Source: an uncultured Bacteroidales bacterium (GTDB lineage: Bacteria; Bacteroidota; Bacteroidia; Bacteroidales; UBA932). From it: a stretch of DNA of 49,183 nucleotides. The translations under genes and the position numbers were made by a program. The stretch is from contig ONSC01000001.1 of NCBI GenBank assembly GCA_900320365.1, positions 1 through 49,183 on the forward strand. Direction: 5' to 3'. Below the pieces are notes generated by a model. That model worked only from the letters and a program-made list of their open reading frames with translations. It was not told the origin of the DNA and ran no database searches. This document shows positions 31,419-40,345 of the stretch, piece after piece. Each line of letters starts with the position of its first letter. Positions within the stretch are counted from its first letter, which is position 1.

Positions 31419-32831
31419 ATGAAAAAGAATATAGACAGAAGAGAATTCCTCAAGAAGACCGGTCAAGGTGCGGCAATAGCCGGAGCCGCCGCTTTTGCAG
31501 GCGCCTGCGCACCAAAGAAGACAGCCGAGACTGTCGCCGAAGCCATCGTCGCTGATGACGGGAAAGACCCGCTCGAGACCGGCAAGATGGAGCTGAGGAC
31601 CAACCCTGGCAATGGTGACAAAGTGTCCCTGCTGGGATATGGATGTATGCGCTTCACGATGAAAAAAGACGCCAACGGCAGAGACGTGGTCGATCAGGAC
31701 AATGTCAATAACCTGATAGATTATGCCCTCGCCCACGGAGTGAATTATTTCGACACGGCTCCGGTCTACCTCCAGGGCCAGTCGGAGAAAGCTGTCGGAA
31801 TAGCCCTTAAGAGGCACCCCAGAGAGAGCTACTTCATCGCCACCAAGATGTCTAACTTCCAAAGTAACGATCGGAAGGTGGCTATGCAGCTCTACCACGA
31901 CGCATTCAAGAATCTTCAGACGGATTATATTGATTATTACCTGCTTCACTCCCTTGGAAGGGGCGGTGCCGAAGGATTCAAGGCCCGCTTTGAGGATAAT
32001 GGGGTGATGGATTTCCTTCTCGAGGAAAGGAAGAAAGGCAAGATCCGCCAACTAGGTCTGTCATTCCACGGAGACAAGCCTTCTTTCGATGATATGATGG
32101 AGCTCCACGATAAGTACCACTGGGATTTCGTACAGATCCAGATGAACTATTTCGACTGGAAGCACGCCGATGGAAGGAGAAATGTAAATGCCGAATACCT
32201 CTATCAGGAACTCGACAAGAGGGGCATCCCGATTGTGATCATGGAACCCCTCCAGGGAGGTCGACTTGCGAAGCCTGCCGAGAATGTCGTGAACAGGCTC
32301 AAGGAACGTGACCCACAGGCATCCCTCGCTTCATGGGCGTTCAGGTTTGTGGGCTCATACCCGAGGGTCTTGTGCGTGCTGAGCGGTATGGTCTATATGG
32401 AACACCTGCAGGACAACCTCAGGACCTATATGGATTTCAAACCACTGACGGAAGAAGAGAAATATTTCCTCGACACGGACATATCAGACATAATGGCCAA
32501 CTATCCGACCATTGACTGCAATGACTGCAAATACTGTATGCCTTGTCCCTACGGGATTGATATTCCGGGAATATTCATGCACTACAACACCTGCGTCAAC
32601 CAAGGCAACTTCCCCCGCAGCAAGGAACAGGAGGACTATGAGAAGCTACGCCGGGCTTACCTTATCAGCTATGACCGCGCCATACCTACCCTCCGACAGG
32701 CTGACCACTGCGTCGGTTGCAAGCAGTGTATCCCCAAGTGTCCTCAGAGCATAGCTATCCCCCGCCAATTGCGGAGGATTGACGCTTATGTTGAGAAACT
32801 GAAGCAGAACACCTTAGTCTCCGAGGAGTAG
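31419..32831 (+). CDS. Tat-exported aldo/keto reductase with C-terminal ferredoxin clusters
   Basis: A 470-residue protein starting MKKNIDRREFLKKTGQGAAI, a strong Tat signal, followed by AFAGAC, which may be a lipobox. The catalytic domain is an aldo/keto reductase barrel: GYGCMRFTM, then NYFDTAPVYLQGQSE with Asp and Tyr of the tetrad, ATKMSN with Lys and YYLLHSL with His. The C-terminal 120 residues carry CNDCKYCMPCPYGIDIPG and CVGCKQCIPKCPQSIAIP, two [4Fe-4S] motifs. Such fused reductases are common in gut Bacteroidota but their substrates are unknown. Export by Tat suggests that cofactors are inserted before crossing the membrane, and its partner is probably the polyferredoxin encoded eight bases upstream. 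It converges with the beta-helix gene, with an 18-base overlap of coding ends. Confidence 0.9.
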   Translation: MKKNIDRREFLKKTGQGAAIAGAAAFAGACAPKKTAETVAEAIVADDGKDPLETGKMELRTNPGNGDKVSLLGYGCMRFTMKKDANGRDVVDQDNVNNLIDYALAHGVNYFDTAPVYLQGQSEKAVGIALKRHPRESYFIATKMSNFQSNDRKVAMQLYHDAFKNLQTDYIDYYLLHSLGRGGAEGFKARFEDNGVMDFLLEERKKGKIRQLGLSFHGDKPSFDDMMELHDKYHWDFVQIQMNYFDWKHADGRRNVNAEYLYQELDKRGIPIVIMEPLQGGRLAKPAENVVNRLKERDPQASLASWAFRFVGSYPRVLCVLSGMVYMEHLQDNLRTYMDFKPLTEEEKYFLDTDISDIMANYPTIDCNDCKYCMPCPYGIDIPGIFMHYNTCVNQGNFPRSKEQEDYEKLRRAYLISYDRAIPTLRQADHCVGCKQCIPKCPQSIAIPRQLRRIDAYVEKLKQNTLVSEE

Positions 32832-34766
32832 AGCGGGACGGTCCGAAAGGCCGATTTCCTTCCATGGGATCGGCTTTAGGCCGAATCTCTGCAGGACTTC
32901 CGGATTGAGGTAATACTCAAGACTTTCCGTCACGGGATCCTCCCCAATGGAGATCCCGTGATTGTTTTTCATATAGTTCTGACCTTTGTCGTCATAGAAC
33001 ATCCTGTGGCATCCGACCACCAGGTTATTGATGATAATATTCCTGTTCACATTCGCATGGATGTCCTTCGCAAGGTCCGGATAACGGCTTTGGTACAGTT
33101 CTCCGTTAATATCAACATCTTCATACAGCTTCTTCACGACTTCAGGACGAGTCAAGGCTTCGTCCCAAAGCGCCTGCCCCCATGGAGAGAAACTGACTCC
33201 GAAGTCGCAGTTGTAGAACACATTGTTATCCACCACGTTATCCTTTCCACCATGGATCTGTACGGCTCCGAAATGGATAGCTCCAACGTTATTGAATATA
33301 TTCCCGTACACCATCTGGCCGGAAATCATATCGTCAAACCTCACGCCGGCTGCCCCGTGAAGCGAGCCTCCACGAACATCCTCAAACAGATTATAGCGGA
33401 TCACCACTCCCCTGAAGGCGTAATTATACCACATATCGATAACCCCTTGGTCGTCGCTCTCTTTGACAAGGTCATGGAAGTAATTGTACTCCACGAGAAT
33501 ATCGCTCCCGTCGAGACGAAGAGCCGAAGACGGGCAAACACTGAGATCGCAATGATCCACCGTCAAGCCACAGCCCTCGAAGAAGACCGCCGGCTCATAG
33601 GTGTGCTTGAATAAGGAGAAATCCCTGGCGACGATGTTGGTTATCCTATAATCAGCATGCTCAAGGGTCTTCCTGTCCCCACCGTAGGCTTTGATGATCC
33701 CGTGCCCCATCGTTTCCATATGGCCTCCCGAGACCGTGACACCCTTGGAATGGTCGATTATTATGGCGTCACCTCCATAACGGTATATTCCCAGATCCTC
33801 AAGGGCCACGTTTGTAGAAGACTCCACCTTCACGGCGGTGCCCCTACCCCCAGAGAAGGTCAGACCTTTGACAGCAACATCCTCGCAATCAATTATCTCC
33901 AAGGAATACTCACCGCTGAAAGAGGAAACCGTGACCTCGTCTCCCGCTGAATATCCCTCCGGAGGGATCCAATACAACCGACCCTTGTCACGGTCGATGT
34001 AATACTCCCCTGGGGCATCAAGCTCGCAGAAAAGATTGACCCCGTAATAACGGAAACCGCTCGAGTAGCCATAAACATGCCAGGGCTCTTGGAGAGTCAT
34101 GGTCTTGGTGACAGGATCGATGGAGACTATCTTCTGATATGAGTCCAGCCAGTCGAAACAGAAATACCCATATACATAAGGTTCTTTCTCCTTGATCCAA
34201 GACGAGATCCTGTCCTCCTTATACTCGAAGACTCCTTCTTTGGTGTTTTTGTCTTCCCATGTGAAAGTCTCACCCCTGGCCTGACCGGCGCGGATGAAGC
34301 CCTCGTTGGGATAACGGGCAAGAGTCTGCCGCTCCCCTTTCCAATACAAATCCACAAGGTTCTCCCTCTTGCAGGGACTGCCATAATCTTTGATCCCAGC
34401 GGCTTTCAAATCAGCCACAAGCATCGACTTGCCTTTCAACTTTTTGAAAGACAATCGTTTCTCGCCCATTATCCTCGGAGTGGCTCCTTGTGCGGCTTCG
34501 ACGGTGACCTTCCGGCCTTTTATCCCACTCAAGGCAAGGGTGGCCTCCGGGGCATATTCCCCATCCATCACCGTCAAGGTGACATCTCCCTCGGCCTTTT
34601 GGATCTGCCCGAAAGCATATTCAAGGGTCTTCCAGGGCCTTTTTTCAGTCCCGAAAGACTTGTCGCTTCCAGAAGGAGACACATAATAACGGGTGGTTTG
34701 GGCGTTCAAGAATATCGTTGGCAGAAGAGCCAGACAAATGATTATGGCTAAATGGCGGTATCTCAT
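32814..34766 (-). CDS. secreted right-handed parallel beta-helix protein
   Basis: A 650-residue protein with a signal peptide (MRYRHLAIIICLALLPTIFL, cut near NAQ). The mature start RYYVSPSGSDKSFGTEKRPW is the classical opening of secreted beta-helix enzymes, followed by WKTLEYAFGQIQ. From about residue 290 a regular ladder of short strands runs through IIDCEDVAVKGLTFSGGRGT, VESSTNVALEDLGIYRYGG, DHSKGVTVSGGHMETMGHG and DNVVDNNVFYNCDFGVSFSP. Such proteins include polysaccharide lyases and GHs (for example pectin- or alginate-active types), but the catalytic residues are not assigned. The Asp/Asn-rich helix faces suggest glycan binding. It is a single gene: its end overlaps the convergent aldo/keto reductase gene and its start faces the tRNA-Ser promoter. 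Confidence 0.85.
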   Translation of the reverse strand: MRYRHLAIIICLALLPTIFLNAQTTRYYVSPSGSDKSFGTEKRPWKTLEYAFGQIQKAEGDVTLTVMDGEYAPEATLALSGIKGRKVTVEAAQGATPRIMGEKRLSFKKLKGKSMLVADLKAAGIKDYGSPCKRENLVDLYWKGERQTLARYPNEGFIRAGQARGETFTWEDKNTKEGVFEYKEDRISSWIKEKEPYVYGYFCFDWLDSYQKIVSIDPVTKTMTLQEPWHVYGYSSGFRYYGVNLFCELDAPGEYYIDRDKGRLYWIPPEGYSAGDEVTVSSFSGEYSLEIIDCEDVAVKGLTFSGGRGTAVKVESSTNVALEDLGIYRYGGDAIIIDHSKGVTVSGGHMETMGHGIIKAYGGDRKTLEHADYRITNIVARDFSLFKHTYEPAVFFEGCGLTVDHCDLSVCPSSALRLDGSDILVEYNYFHDLVKESDDQGVIDMWYNYAFRGVVIRYNLFEDVRGGSLHGAAGVRFDDMISGQMVYGNIFNNVGAIHFGAVQIHGGKDNVVDNNVFYNCDFGVSFSPWGQALWDEALTRPEVVKKLYEDVDINGELYQSRYPDLAKDIHANVNRNIIINNLVVGCHRMFYDDKGQNYMKNNHGISIGEDPVTESLEYYLNPEVLQRFGLKPIPWKEIGLSDRPALLLGD

Positions 34767-34817
34767 TACCAGAGAATCATTTTTTAGGATTTATACCACA
34801 AGATACGATTTTTTTCT

Positions 34818-34825
34818 TATATTTG
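34818..34825 (+). promoter_or_regulatory. putative -7 promoter element of the tRNA-Ser gene
   Basis: TATATTTG fully matches TAnnTTTG and lies 13 bases before the first tRNA base. No TTTG at -33; an AT-rich tract (TTTTTTC) precedes it. Confidence 0.5.
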
Positions 34826-34838
34826 CAGTCCCAACATT

Positions 34839-34926
34839 GGAGAGATGCTCGAGTGGCTGAAGAGGCACGCCTGGAAAGCGTGTGTACCCCAAAAGGGTAT
34901 CGCGAGTTCGAATCTCGCTCTCTCCG
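34839..34926 (+). tRNA. tRNA-Ser, anticodon GGA
   Basis: The acceptor arms GGAGAGA (34839-34845) and TCTCTCC (34919-34925) pair fully, with G34926 as discriminator. The anticodon arm is ACGC-CTGGAAA-GCGT, anticodon GGA, which reads UCC and UCU codons. A long variable arm (TACCCCAAAAGGGTA) and the T arm GCGAG-TTCGAAT-CTCGC confirm a class II serine tRNA. The 3' CCA is not encoded. A hairpin terminator follows directly. Confidence 0.97.
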
Positions 34927-34929
34927 CAC

Positions 34930-34963
34930 AAAAATGGTCTACAGGTATCTGTAGACCATTTTT
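34930..34963 (+). terminator. rho-independent terminator after tRNA-Ser
   Basis: A perfect 15-base stem, AAAAATGGTCTACAG / CTGTAGACCATTTTT, with a four-base loop GTAT, ending in five T. It is symmetric, so it can also stop transcription coming from the minus strand, where it overlaps the end of a small ORF (34939-35115). Confidence 0.9.
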
Positions 34964-35115
34964 CGTTCAATTCGTTCTTTCCAAATATCATGCGCTGTAT
35001 TGCGGGCCGATTCCTTAAGTTCTTCCTCTGAGAACTGGTCAAAGTATTTCCAGCAGTTGTCAATGATAGTCAAGAGTTTCTCCAGCCAGAGCGGCAGAGA
35101 GGAGCGAACGTAACG
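34939..35115 (-). pseudogene. possible remnant of a protein gene next to tRNA-Ser
   Basis: The minus strand is open for 58 codons between a TGA (35116-35118) and the stop at 34939-34941, without an ATG in the first half. The reading SLPLWLEKLLTIIDNCWKY, then FDQFSEEELKESARNTAHDI looks like a real amphipathic helical C-terminus. The only ATG upstream (35122 region, MTLRSLLSAALAG) is in another frame. No family is recognised. A -7-like TATATTTG lies at 35142-35149. It may be the tail of a gene broken when something inserted near the tRNA. The rest of 34964-35234 holds no other gene; only a weak hairpin (35159-35172) is seen. Confidence 0.3.
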
Positions 35116-35234
35116 TCATTTCAATCTATCTAATTCTAATTCAAATATAATAAAAGCCGCCCGTATCTGGGCAATGAAGCGCACAAATAACGCCAAGTTT
35201 GATTGAGCGCCTTTTTTCATTTGCATGTAAGTTG

Positions 35235-37211
35235 TCAATATCTCAAGACATCGCTTCCGTCCCGGCGGAGAATGTCAAAGTTGAAACACTCATTGATATC
35301 CTCCACAGTGACACTGTATTCCTCGCCTGGCCTCAACGTCGGAAGGGGGAGGATGCAAATCTTTCCGTCCATTGTCTCATAACGAAGTTGGTAGCCGCGA
35401 AGCGTATAGCTCGGGAGATTATCCAATACCTTGATAGTGATGGCAGCGCCCGGACAAGGCTGGCTCTGTCCCCCGGTTTTCGGTTGCGAGACCCTCGTCA
35501 CGGCTACGGGTGACATCAATTGCCGGAGAATATGATAGGAAGCTTTGGGCTGCAGATATTTATCGCATACACCATGGCGACGGATCCTATTCCGCCCTAA
35601 GCCTTCTTCCCCTATGTGAGTGCGGTAGTCCTCAAGGCAGAAGTAGATGTAGCCACAGATGAAAGGCTGACGTTTCCATTCGGAAATATGGTAGATCATC
35701 TCATCCACTCGACGGGCATCGCCTCCGGTGTGAGCCGGTTCGCAGAGACCGTGTTCTGTGATTAATAACGGTCTGCCGTTAAGGGCTTGTCCGATCTTTG
35801 GCATGCTAGTGAGCAAATCCTCCCGGTTCTTTCCCAGCCATGTCCCCGTATAATCGTTCCATGTTGGCAAGTCCAGAACCATGGAAGGATCGTTTTCCAG
35901 CTTCACGTGAATCCTGTTGCCTACGGCATCGACCAAGCGTATTGGATCAAGCGAACGGGTATGGGCCGCCAGCTCCAGGATGTCTTTATGGTTGTCACCT
36001 ACCTCATTGCTCATGCCCCAGGCAAAGAGACAAGGATGATTGTAGTGAGCCTCAACCAGTTCGGAGATCTGGCGCTTGGCCGTCACCATCAAGGATGGTG
36101 ACAGTTCCTTGTACGGTCCACCCCACCAGGACAGTTCCTCCTGGACCAAGATTCCCAACGAGTCAGCCAAGGCGAGACGATATTCGTCTTGCGCCCAATG
36201 GAAACGGGTGATCGTACAATTCAAGTCTTTCATCCGGCGTATAGTTTTCTCCATATAAGCGTGGGACTCCGCCATACCGAAATCAGGATTTGACCCCGGC
36301 ATGTTCTCTATTCCAGGGAGCCGGACAGGTTCCCCATTAAGGACGAAATGGTCTCCCTCGATCCCGAAGGTCCGGAAACCGAACCTATCAAACCGGGTAT
36401 CCGAAACCTCTTTCTTGTCCCAAATGGAAACCTCACAGGAGTATAGGGCAGGATTGTCGAAATGCCACAATTCCACCTTTCCACAATCAATTGAATAAGA
36501 ATAGGTTCCATCTTTGGACACCTTTAAGGCGCAAGTTCCGTCATAAATGGTCTTTCCTGTCCGTTTTTCACGGATGCGGACACTGAAGTCCGCCTTCTTC
36601 GGAGCTTGTTCCCATAAACGTATGTCCAGCCGGACAGACGCCGTGCTGTCTGCCAGGTTGATTTCCGGGGTTATATGCACATACCTCAGGCTCCGCGCCC
36701 CACTGACATGGAGCCTGACATCCCGGTAGATGCCACCGTCGTTCGCCCAGTCGAACTTCCTCTCAAAAGGAAGATTCTCACTGGAAAAACTGTTGTCGCA
36801 TTCAACCTTCAACTCATTCCTGGCGCCTTGCGAGAAATCCACAAAGGGGGTGATATCAAAGCTGAAAGGGGTATATCCGGCATTCAAATGCTCCCCTACT
36901 TTTTTATCATTGACATATACCACAGCGTCATGATACACAGCGTTGAAGTGCACACGCAGACGCTGTCCTTTCATTGAAGGATTCACCGGCAAGTCACGGC
37001 TGTAAAAGGCTTTCCCGGCATAATCCTCCAAACCGTCCATAATGTTGTAAGTATGCGGCACTTGTACAGTCTGTCCCGCTTTGACGGCTTCAGGTACCCC
37101 TATCGCATCCTCCGGCACCCAAAAAGTCCATGGACCATTTAAGGAGATGTTCTCCTGAGCGGACGCCACGACTCCAAGGAGAATAATCAAGAATAATAGA
37201 CTCTTTTTCAT
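35235..37211 (-). CDS. secreted GH2 family beta-glycosidase
   Basis: A 658-residue enzyme with a signal peptide (MKKSLLFLIILLGVVASA, cut near AQEN). The three usual GH2 domains are seen: a jelly-roll sugar-binding domain (ISLNGPWTFW, FYSRDLPVNPSMKGQRLRVH, FDWANDGGIYRDVRL), an immunoglobulin-like domain (about 175-285), and a TIM barrel starting FGIEGDHFVLNGEPVRLPGI. The acid/base Glu403 lies in WGMSNEVGD and the nucleophile Glu486 in PLLITEHGL. Both are intact, so it should cut a beta-linked galactoside, glucuronide or related sugar; specificity cannot be read. Its gene abuts the DUF5107-TPR gene with no gap, and the transporter lies further upstream, so this is the catabolic end of a sugar operon. 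Confidence 0.9.
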   Translation of the reverse strand: MKKSLLFLIILLGVVASAQENISLNGPWTFWVPEDAIGVPEAVKAGQTVQVPHTYNIMDGLEDYAGKAFYSRDLPVNPSMKGQRLRVHFNAVYHDAVVYVNDKKVGEHLNAGYTPFSFDITPFVDFSQGARNELKVECDNSFSSENLPFERKFDWANDGGIYRDVRLHVSGARSLRYVHITPEINLADSTASVRLDIRLWEQAPKKADFSVRIREKRTGKTIYDGTCALKVSKDGTYSYSIDCGKVELWHFDNPALYSCEVSIWDKKEVSDTRFDRFGFRTFGIEGDHFVLNGEPVRLPGIENMPGSNPDFGMAESHAYMEKTIRRMKDLNCTITRFHWAQDEYRLALADSLGILVQEELSWWGGPYKELSPSLMVTAKRQISELVEAHYNHPCLFAWGMSNEVGDNHKDILELAAHTRSLDPIRLVDAVGNRIHVKLENDPSMVLDLPTWNDYTGTWLGKNREDLLTSMPKIGQALNGRPLLITEHGLCEPAHTGGDARRVDEMIYHISEWKRQPFICGYIYFCLEDYRTHIGEEGLGRNRIRRHGVCDKYLQPKASYHILRQLMSPVAVTRVSQPKTGGQSQPCPGAAITIKVLDNLPSYTLRGYQLRYETMDGKICILPLPTLRPGEEYSVTVEDINECFNFDILRRDGSDVLRY

Positions 37212-40200
37212 TTATCCTGCTAACCCTTTATTTCCTAAATCAATCAGATACTGGCAGTTCTCCCGGTTTCGCCGGTTCAGGTCCTCATCCCAGACGAGCA
37301 AGTCCGGAAGGGAGACCGCGAAATAGTCCATGACCACTTTTTCGTCAATATGGGCCTCCCCGAAATCAATCAGTGAACGGAATTTCCTCTCCGCCTCCTC
37401 CGTGCGGCCAAGGGCTTTCAGTGCCAGTCCCTGGTAATATATCTTCTCCGGTTTCGCATCATTGTAGTAGAGAGCGTTGGCCGGCTTAAGATCACCTTCC
37501 GCCGCCTTCGCCCAACATGCATGGGCTTGTTCCAAATCCCCGGCACCCTGATGGGCACAACCCAGGAAATAGTAGAAATCCTGCTCCTGTGCCCCATATA
37601 GCTTGCCTTCTCCCAAATTGTGAGGATATACAAGACACTCCTCCAGCAGACGGATCGCCTCAGTCCACTGTTTATTCTCCATAGCCCGTTTCGCGAGTTC
37701 GACTCGAGCTGTCTGGTATTGCGCCGGGACCTTTCCCTCTCCACCTTCCCAAGGATGGAACAGATGAGCATCCAGCTTCTTCATGGCCTCCTCGAACTGG
37801 CCAGTCTGATTCAGCAAAGTGATTTCCTCAAGGATCAAGTCATCCCTATGCGCCACAAGCTCCGGATATTTCCGAAGATTGTCCAGACGTTCCCGAGCCG
37901 GTTTCCCGATCTTTTTGTAAAGCTGATCCAGTTCCATAAGGATACGGGCGTCGGCACGATCCAGAGAAAACGCCCGCTCCATCGCTTCCAATGCCTTTTC
38001 CGCATCATGCAGCTTATTATAATAGGCCAGAGCGAGGTTGCGCCAGACCGTCGGAAAAGCGGGATCAAGCGCCGCTGATTTCTCCCAAGCCTCCACAGCA
38101 AGATCATACTGCCGCTTATCATAGAAAAGGTTGCCCAACAGATATGGGGCTTTAGCATCGTCCTCCGGTGCACCGGACAGCGCCGCTATGGCTTCCAGCC
38201 GATTCGGGAAAGCATAGGCAGGATCTGAGGCCGCGGCTTTGTCATACCTCCCCCAGTAATAATAGCTCATGATGTCCGCGCAACCACGCTCCTCCGCCGA
38301 AGACCAGACTTTGTCGGCTTCCTGAAGCAGGCCAGCGTTTACATAATCCAGCGCTAATTCATCGTAGTTTTGGGTGTCGTCACGCATAAGCCGCAAGAAA
38401 TCATCTTTGACGTCGGAACCGAGCATAATCAGCTCAAAACGACAACCGTGGTTGAATATGTCGATGGATAGGGAATCCAAGGCAAGTTCCCGCGCCTCAT
38501 CCTGCCTGCCAAGGTGCCGTAGAATCGCCACCTTCAATGCTCTAGCCCGATGATTGTGCCAGTTCCGGTACAATGCATGGTCCACTTCATCCAAGGCATC
38601 CTCCCAACGGCCTTGTTGACAACTGATCTGGGCGCAGGCGAAATAGCCGGCATCCTGCCAAGCGGCATTCCACGTCGACTTATAGAACCAATCATAAGCC
38701 TCATCCAGCTTTTCCTGATACTTCAGGCATAGTCCCAGATTGTAAAGAGGTTCACCGTCATATGGGTTCAAATTACGTTTCCGCAAGACCTTTACAGCCA
38801 TCCTCAAATAGGGTTCCGCCTTCGCGAAACGACCACGACGCACGTACCAGAGTCCAACCGCATTGTTATTCCTCACATCTGAAGGATCCCGGCGAAGAGC
38901 CTCCTCGTAATAATCCAGAGCACACCAAGTCGCATGGCGGTACTGTTCCAGATGCAGGCCAGTCAGATATAGCTGCTCACAGGTGTCGATTTCCTCGGGC
39001 TTCAAGGCAGCTTCAGCAGGATCAGGTATTTCCAGGTCCTGCTCCAAAACGGCTTCACATGAAAGGTCATTGACTTTGAGAACCAAGTCTTGGAACCGTG
39101 CTTCCCCAATCGGAACAACCCTGTCATAGACCTTCTCGGGAGAGAGTATCGTGTCTTCTTCGAACACGACATTCCCATCACGGTCTTCCACTCTGATCCT
39201 GCACTCCTGGCGTGACGTGGCATACACCATGATCCGTGAGGAGTCATCTTCCGCAGGGAGTATATTCAAGACCAGGTCCTTGTTGGCGTTCTTGACGACA
39301 CCCAATTCCCGGTATGGGAAGAAATACTGTACGAATGATTTCTCCTCATAAGGCATCAGCCAGCTGAAGTCCGGCTGGTTTTCCGTATAGACCCCGGCCA
39401 TCAGTTCGATGTATGGACCATCCTCATCTGTCAAGTTTCTGTCCCATGCACGTCCGAAATCGCCGTTGCCCCAGGTCCACTGCTTCTTTCCGGGGCTGAA
39501 GCGATGATTAGCGACATGCAGCATGCCGCAGCGGGTATAATTCTCATAGCCGCCTTCAAAATCGTAGTTCGATTTGGCGACCATGTAAGAAGTGGGCACA
39601 TAGATATTCTTGTAATTGCTGATGTCCACTCCCGCACTGTAATCCATCTTGTAATAGACTCCTCTCGCGATCGGGAAAGTGCTGACCGCTCGTTTACCAT
39701 GGTCAAATACGGCATTCACATCCGGCGGGAATACACTCTGATAAGCATCGTTCACCTTGACTGCCGGATTGGCCCACCAAAGGAATGTCTGTGGGGTTTC
39801 CGTCGGATTGTAAAGAACGCCCTTTATCTCCAGGTAGGCGCAGCCGGGACGAAGCGTGAATCCGGCCATACCTTTCTGATGGAACATCCGCTCCCGTTCT
39901 CCACACCAGACTGTGACACTGCCGTCCTTATTATCCTCAATGGTGCTGTCCACTGGCATGAATGTACTCGGGCGATGGTGTTGGGGCCAATTGAACTCGA
40001 TTCCTCCGCTGATCCAAGGACCCGCAAGACCCACGAGGGCAGGCTTGACAACCTGGTTGTAGTAGATGAAATGACGCTGGGCAATCTTGTCATACGCCAT
40101 CTGGATTCTGCCGCCCAATTCCGGCAAAATCATCACCTTGATGTATTCATTTTCCAGATAGATGGCATTGTACTCATGGTCCGTCTTCTCGTCAGCGATT

Positions 40201-40337
40201 GATTCGATGACTGGATACGGATAAACCACGCCACTGCTCCCCTGATAAACCCGTTTTTCAAGAAACACCGGATTCTTTTCCGGCTTCCCGGTCTCATAGG
40301 TAGGGATAACTACCTTTTCTCTCCAAGCTCTAACCAT
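37212..40337 (-). CDS. DUF5107 protein with C-terminal TPR repeats
   Basis: A 1041-residue cytoplasmic protein without signal peptide. The N-terminal half (about 1-430) is the DUF5107 domain, a beta-supersandwich of the galactose-mutarotase type: YLENEYIKVMILPELGGRIQ, GGIEFNWPQHHRPSTFMPVD, HQKGMAGFTLRPGCAYLEIK and FLWWANPAVKVNDAYQSVFP. From about 440 to the end there are many TPR units (ALDYYEEALRRDPSDVRNNN, AVGLWYVRRGRFAKAEPYLR, GNLFYDKRQYDLAVEAWEKS, NLALAYYNKLHDAEKALEAM). Such DUF5107-TPR proteins accompany glycosidases and sugar transporters in Bacteroidota; the biochemical role is not established to my knowledge. Being cytoplasmic and beside a sugar porter, it probably acts on the imported sugar. 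It abuts the GH2 gene and lies eight bases after the transporter gene. Confidence 0.87.
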   Translation of the reverse strand: MVRAWREKVVIPTYETGKPEKNPVFLEKRVYQGSSGVVYPYPVIESIADEKTDHEYNAIYLENEYIKVMILPELGGRIQMAYDKIAQRHFIYYNQVVKPALVGLAGPWISGGIEFNWPQHHRPSTFMPVDSTIEDNKDGSVTVWCGERERMFHQKGMAGFTLRPGCAYLEIKGVLYNPTETPQTFLWWANPAVKVNDAYQSVFPPDVNAVFDHGKRAVSTFPIARGVYYKMDYSAGVDISNYKNIYVPTSYMVAKSNYDFEGGYENYTRCGMLHVANHRFSPGKKQWTWGNGDFGRAWDRNLTDEDGPYIELMAGVYTENQPDFSWLMPYEEKSFVQYFFPYRELGVVKNANKDLVLNILPAEDDSSRIMVYATSRQECRIRVEDRDGNVVFEEDTILSPEKVYDRVVPIGEARFQDLVLKVNDLSCEAVLEQDLEIPDPAEAALKPEEIDTCEQLYLTGLHLEQYRHATWCALDYYEEALRRDPSDVRNNNAVGLWYVRRGRFAKAEPYLRMAVKVLRKRNLNPYDGEPLYNLGLCLKYQEKLDEAYDWFYKSTWNAAWQDAGYFACAQISCQQGRWEDALDEVDHALYRNWHNHRARALKVAILRHLGRQDEARELALDSLSIDIFNHGCRFELIMLGSDVKDDFLRLMRDDTQNYDELALDYVNAGLLQEADKVWSSAEERGCADIMSYYYWGRYDKAAASDPAYAFPNRLEAIAALSGAPEDDAKAPYLLGNLFYDKRQYDLAVEAWEKSAALDPAFPTVWRNLALAYYNKLHDAEKALEAMERAFSLDRADARILMELDQLYKKIGKPARERLDNLRKYPELVAHRDDLILEEITLLNQTGQFEEAMKKLDAHLFHPWEGGEGKVPAQYQTARVELAKRAMENKQWTEAIRLLEECLVYPHNLGEGKLYGAQEQDFYYFLGCAHQGAGDLEQAHACWAKAAEGDLKPANALYYNDAKPEKIYYQGLALKALGRTEEAERKFRSLIDFGEAHIDEKVVMDYFAVSLPDLLVWDEDLNRRNRENCQYLIDLGNKGLAG

Positions 40338-40345
40338 TATGAGGA

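Noticed and set aside
34791..35063. Minus-strand ORF of 90 codons containing ESEIRTRDTLLGYTRFPGV
   Set aside because: This is the well-known antisense translation of a tRNA-Ser gene and is often annotated by mistake.
35159..35172. Hairpin GCCC-GTATCT-GGGC as terminator of the sugar operon
   Set aside because: The stem is only four base pairs and the following T run is interrupted.
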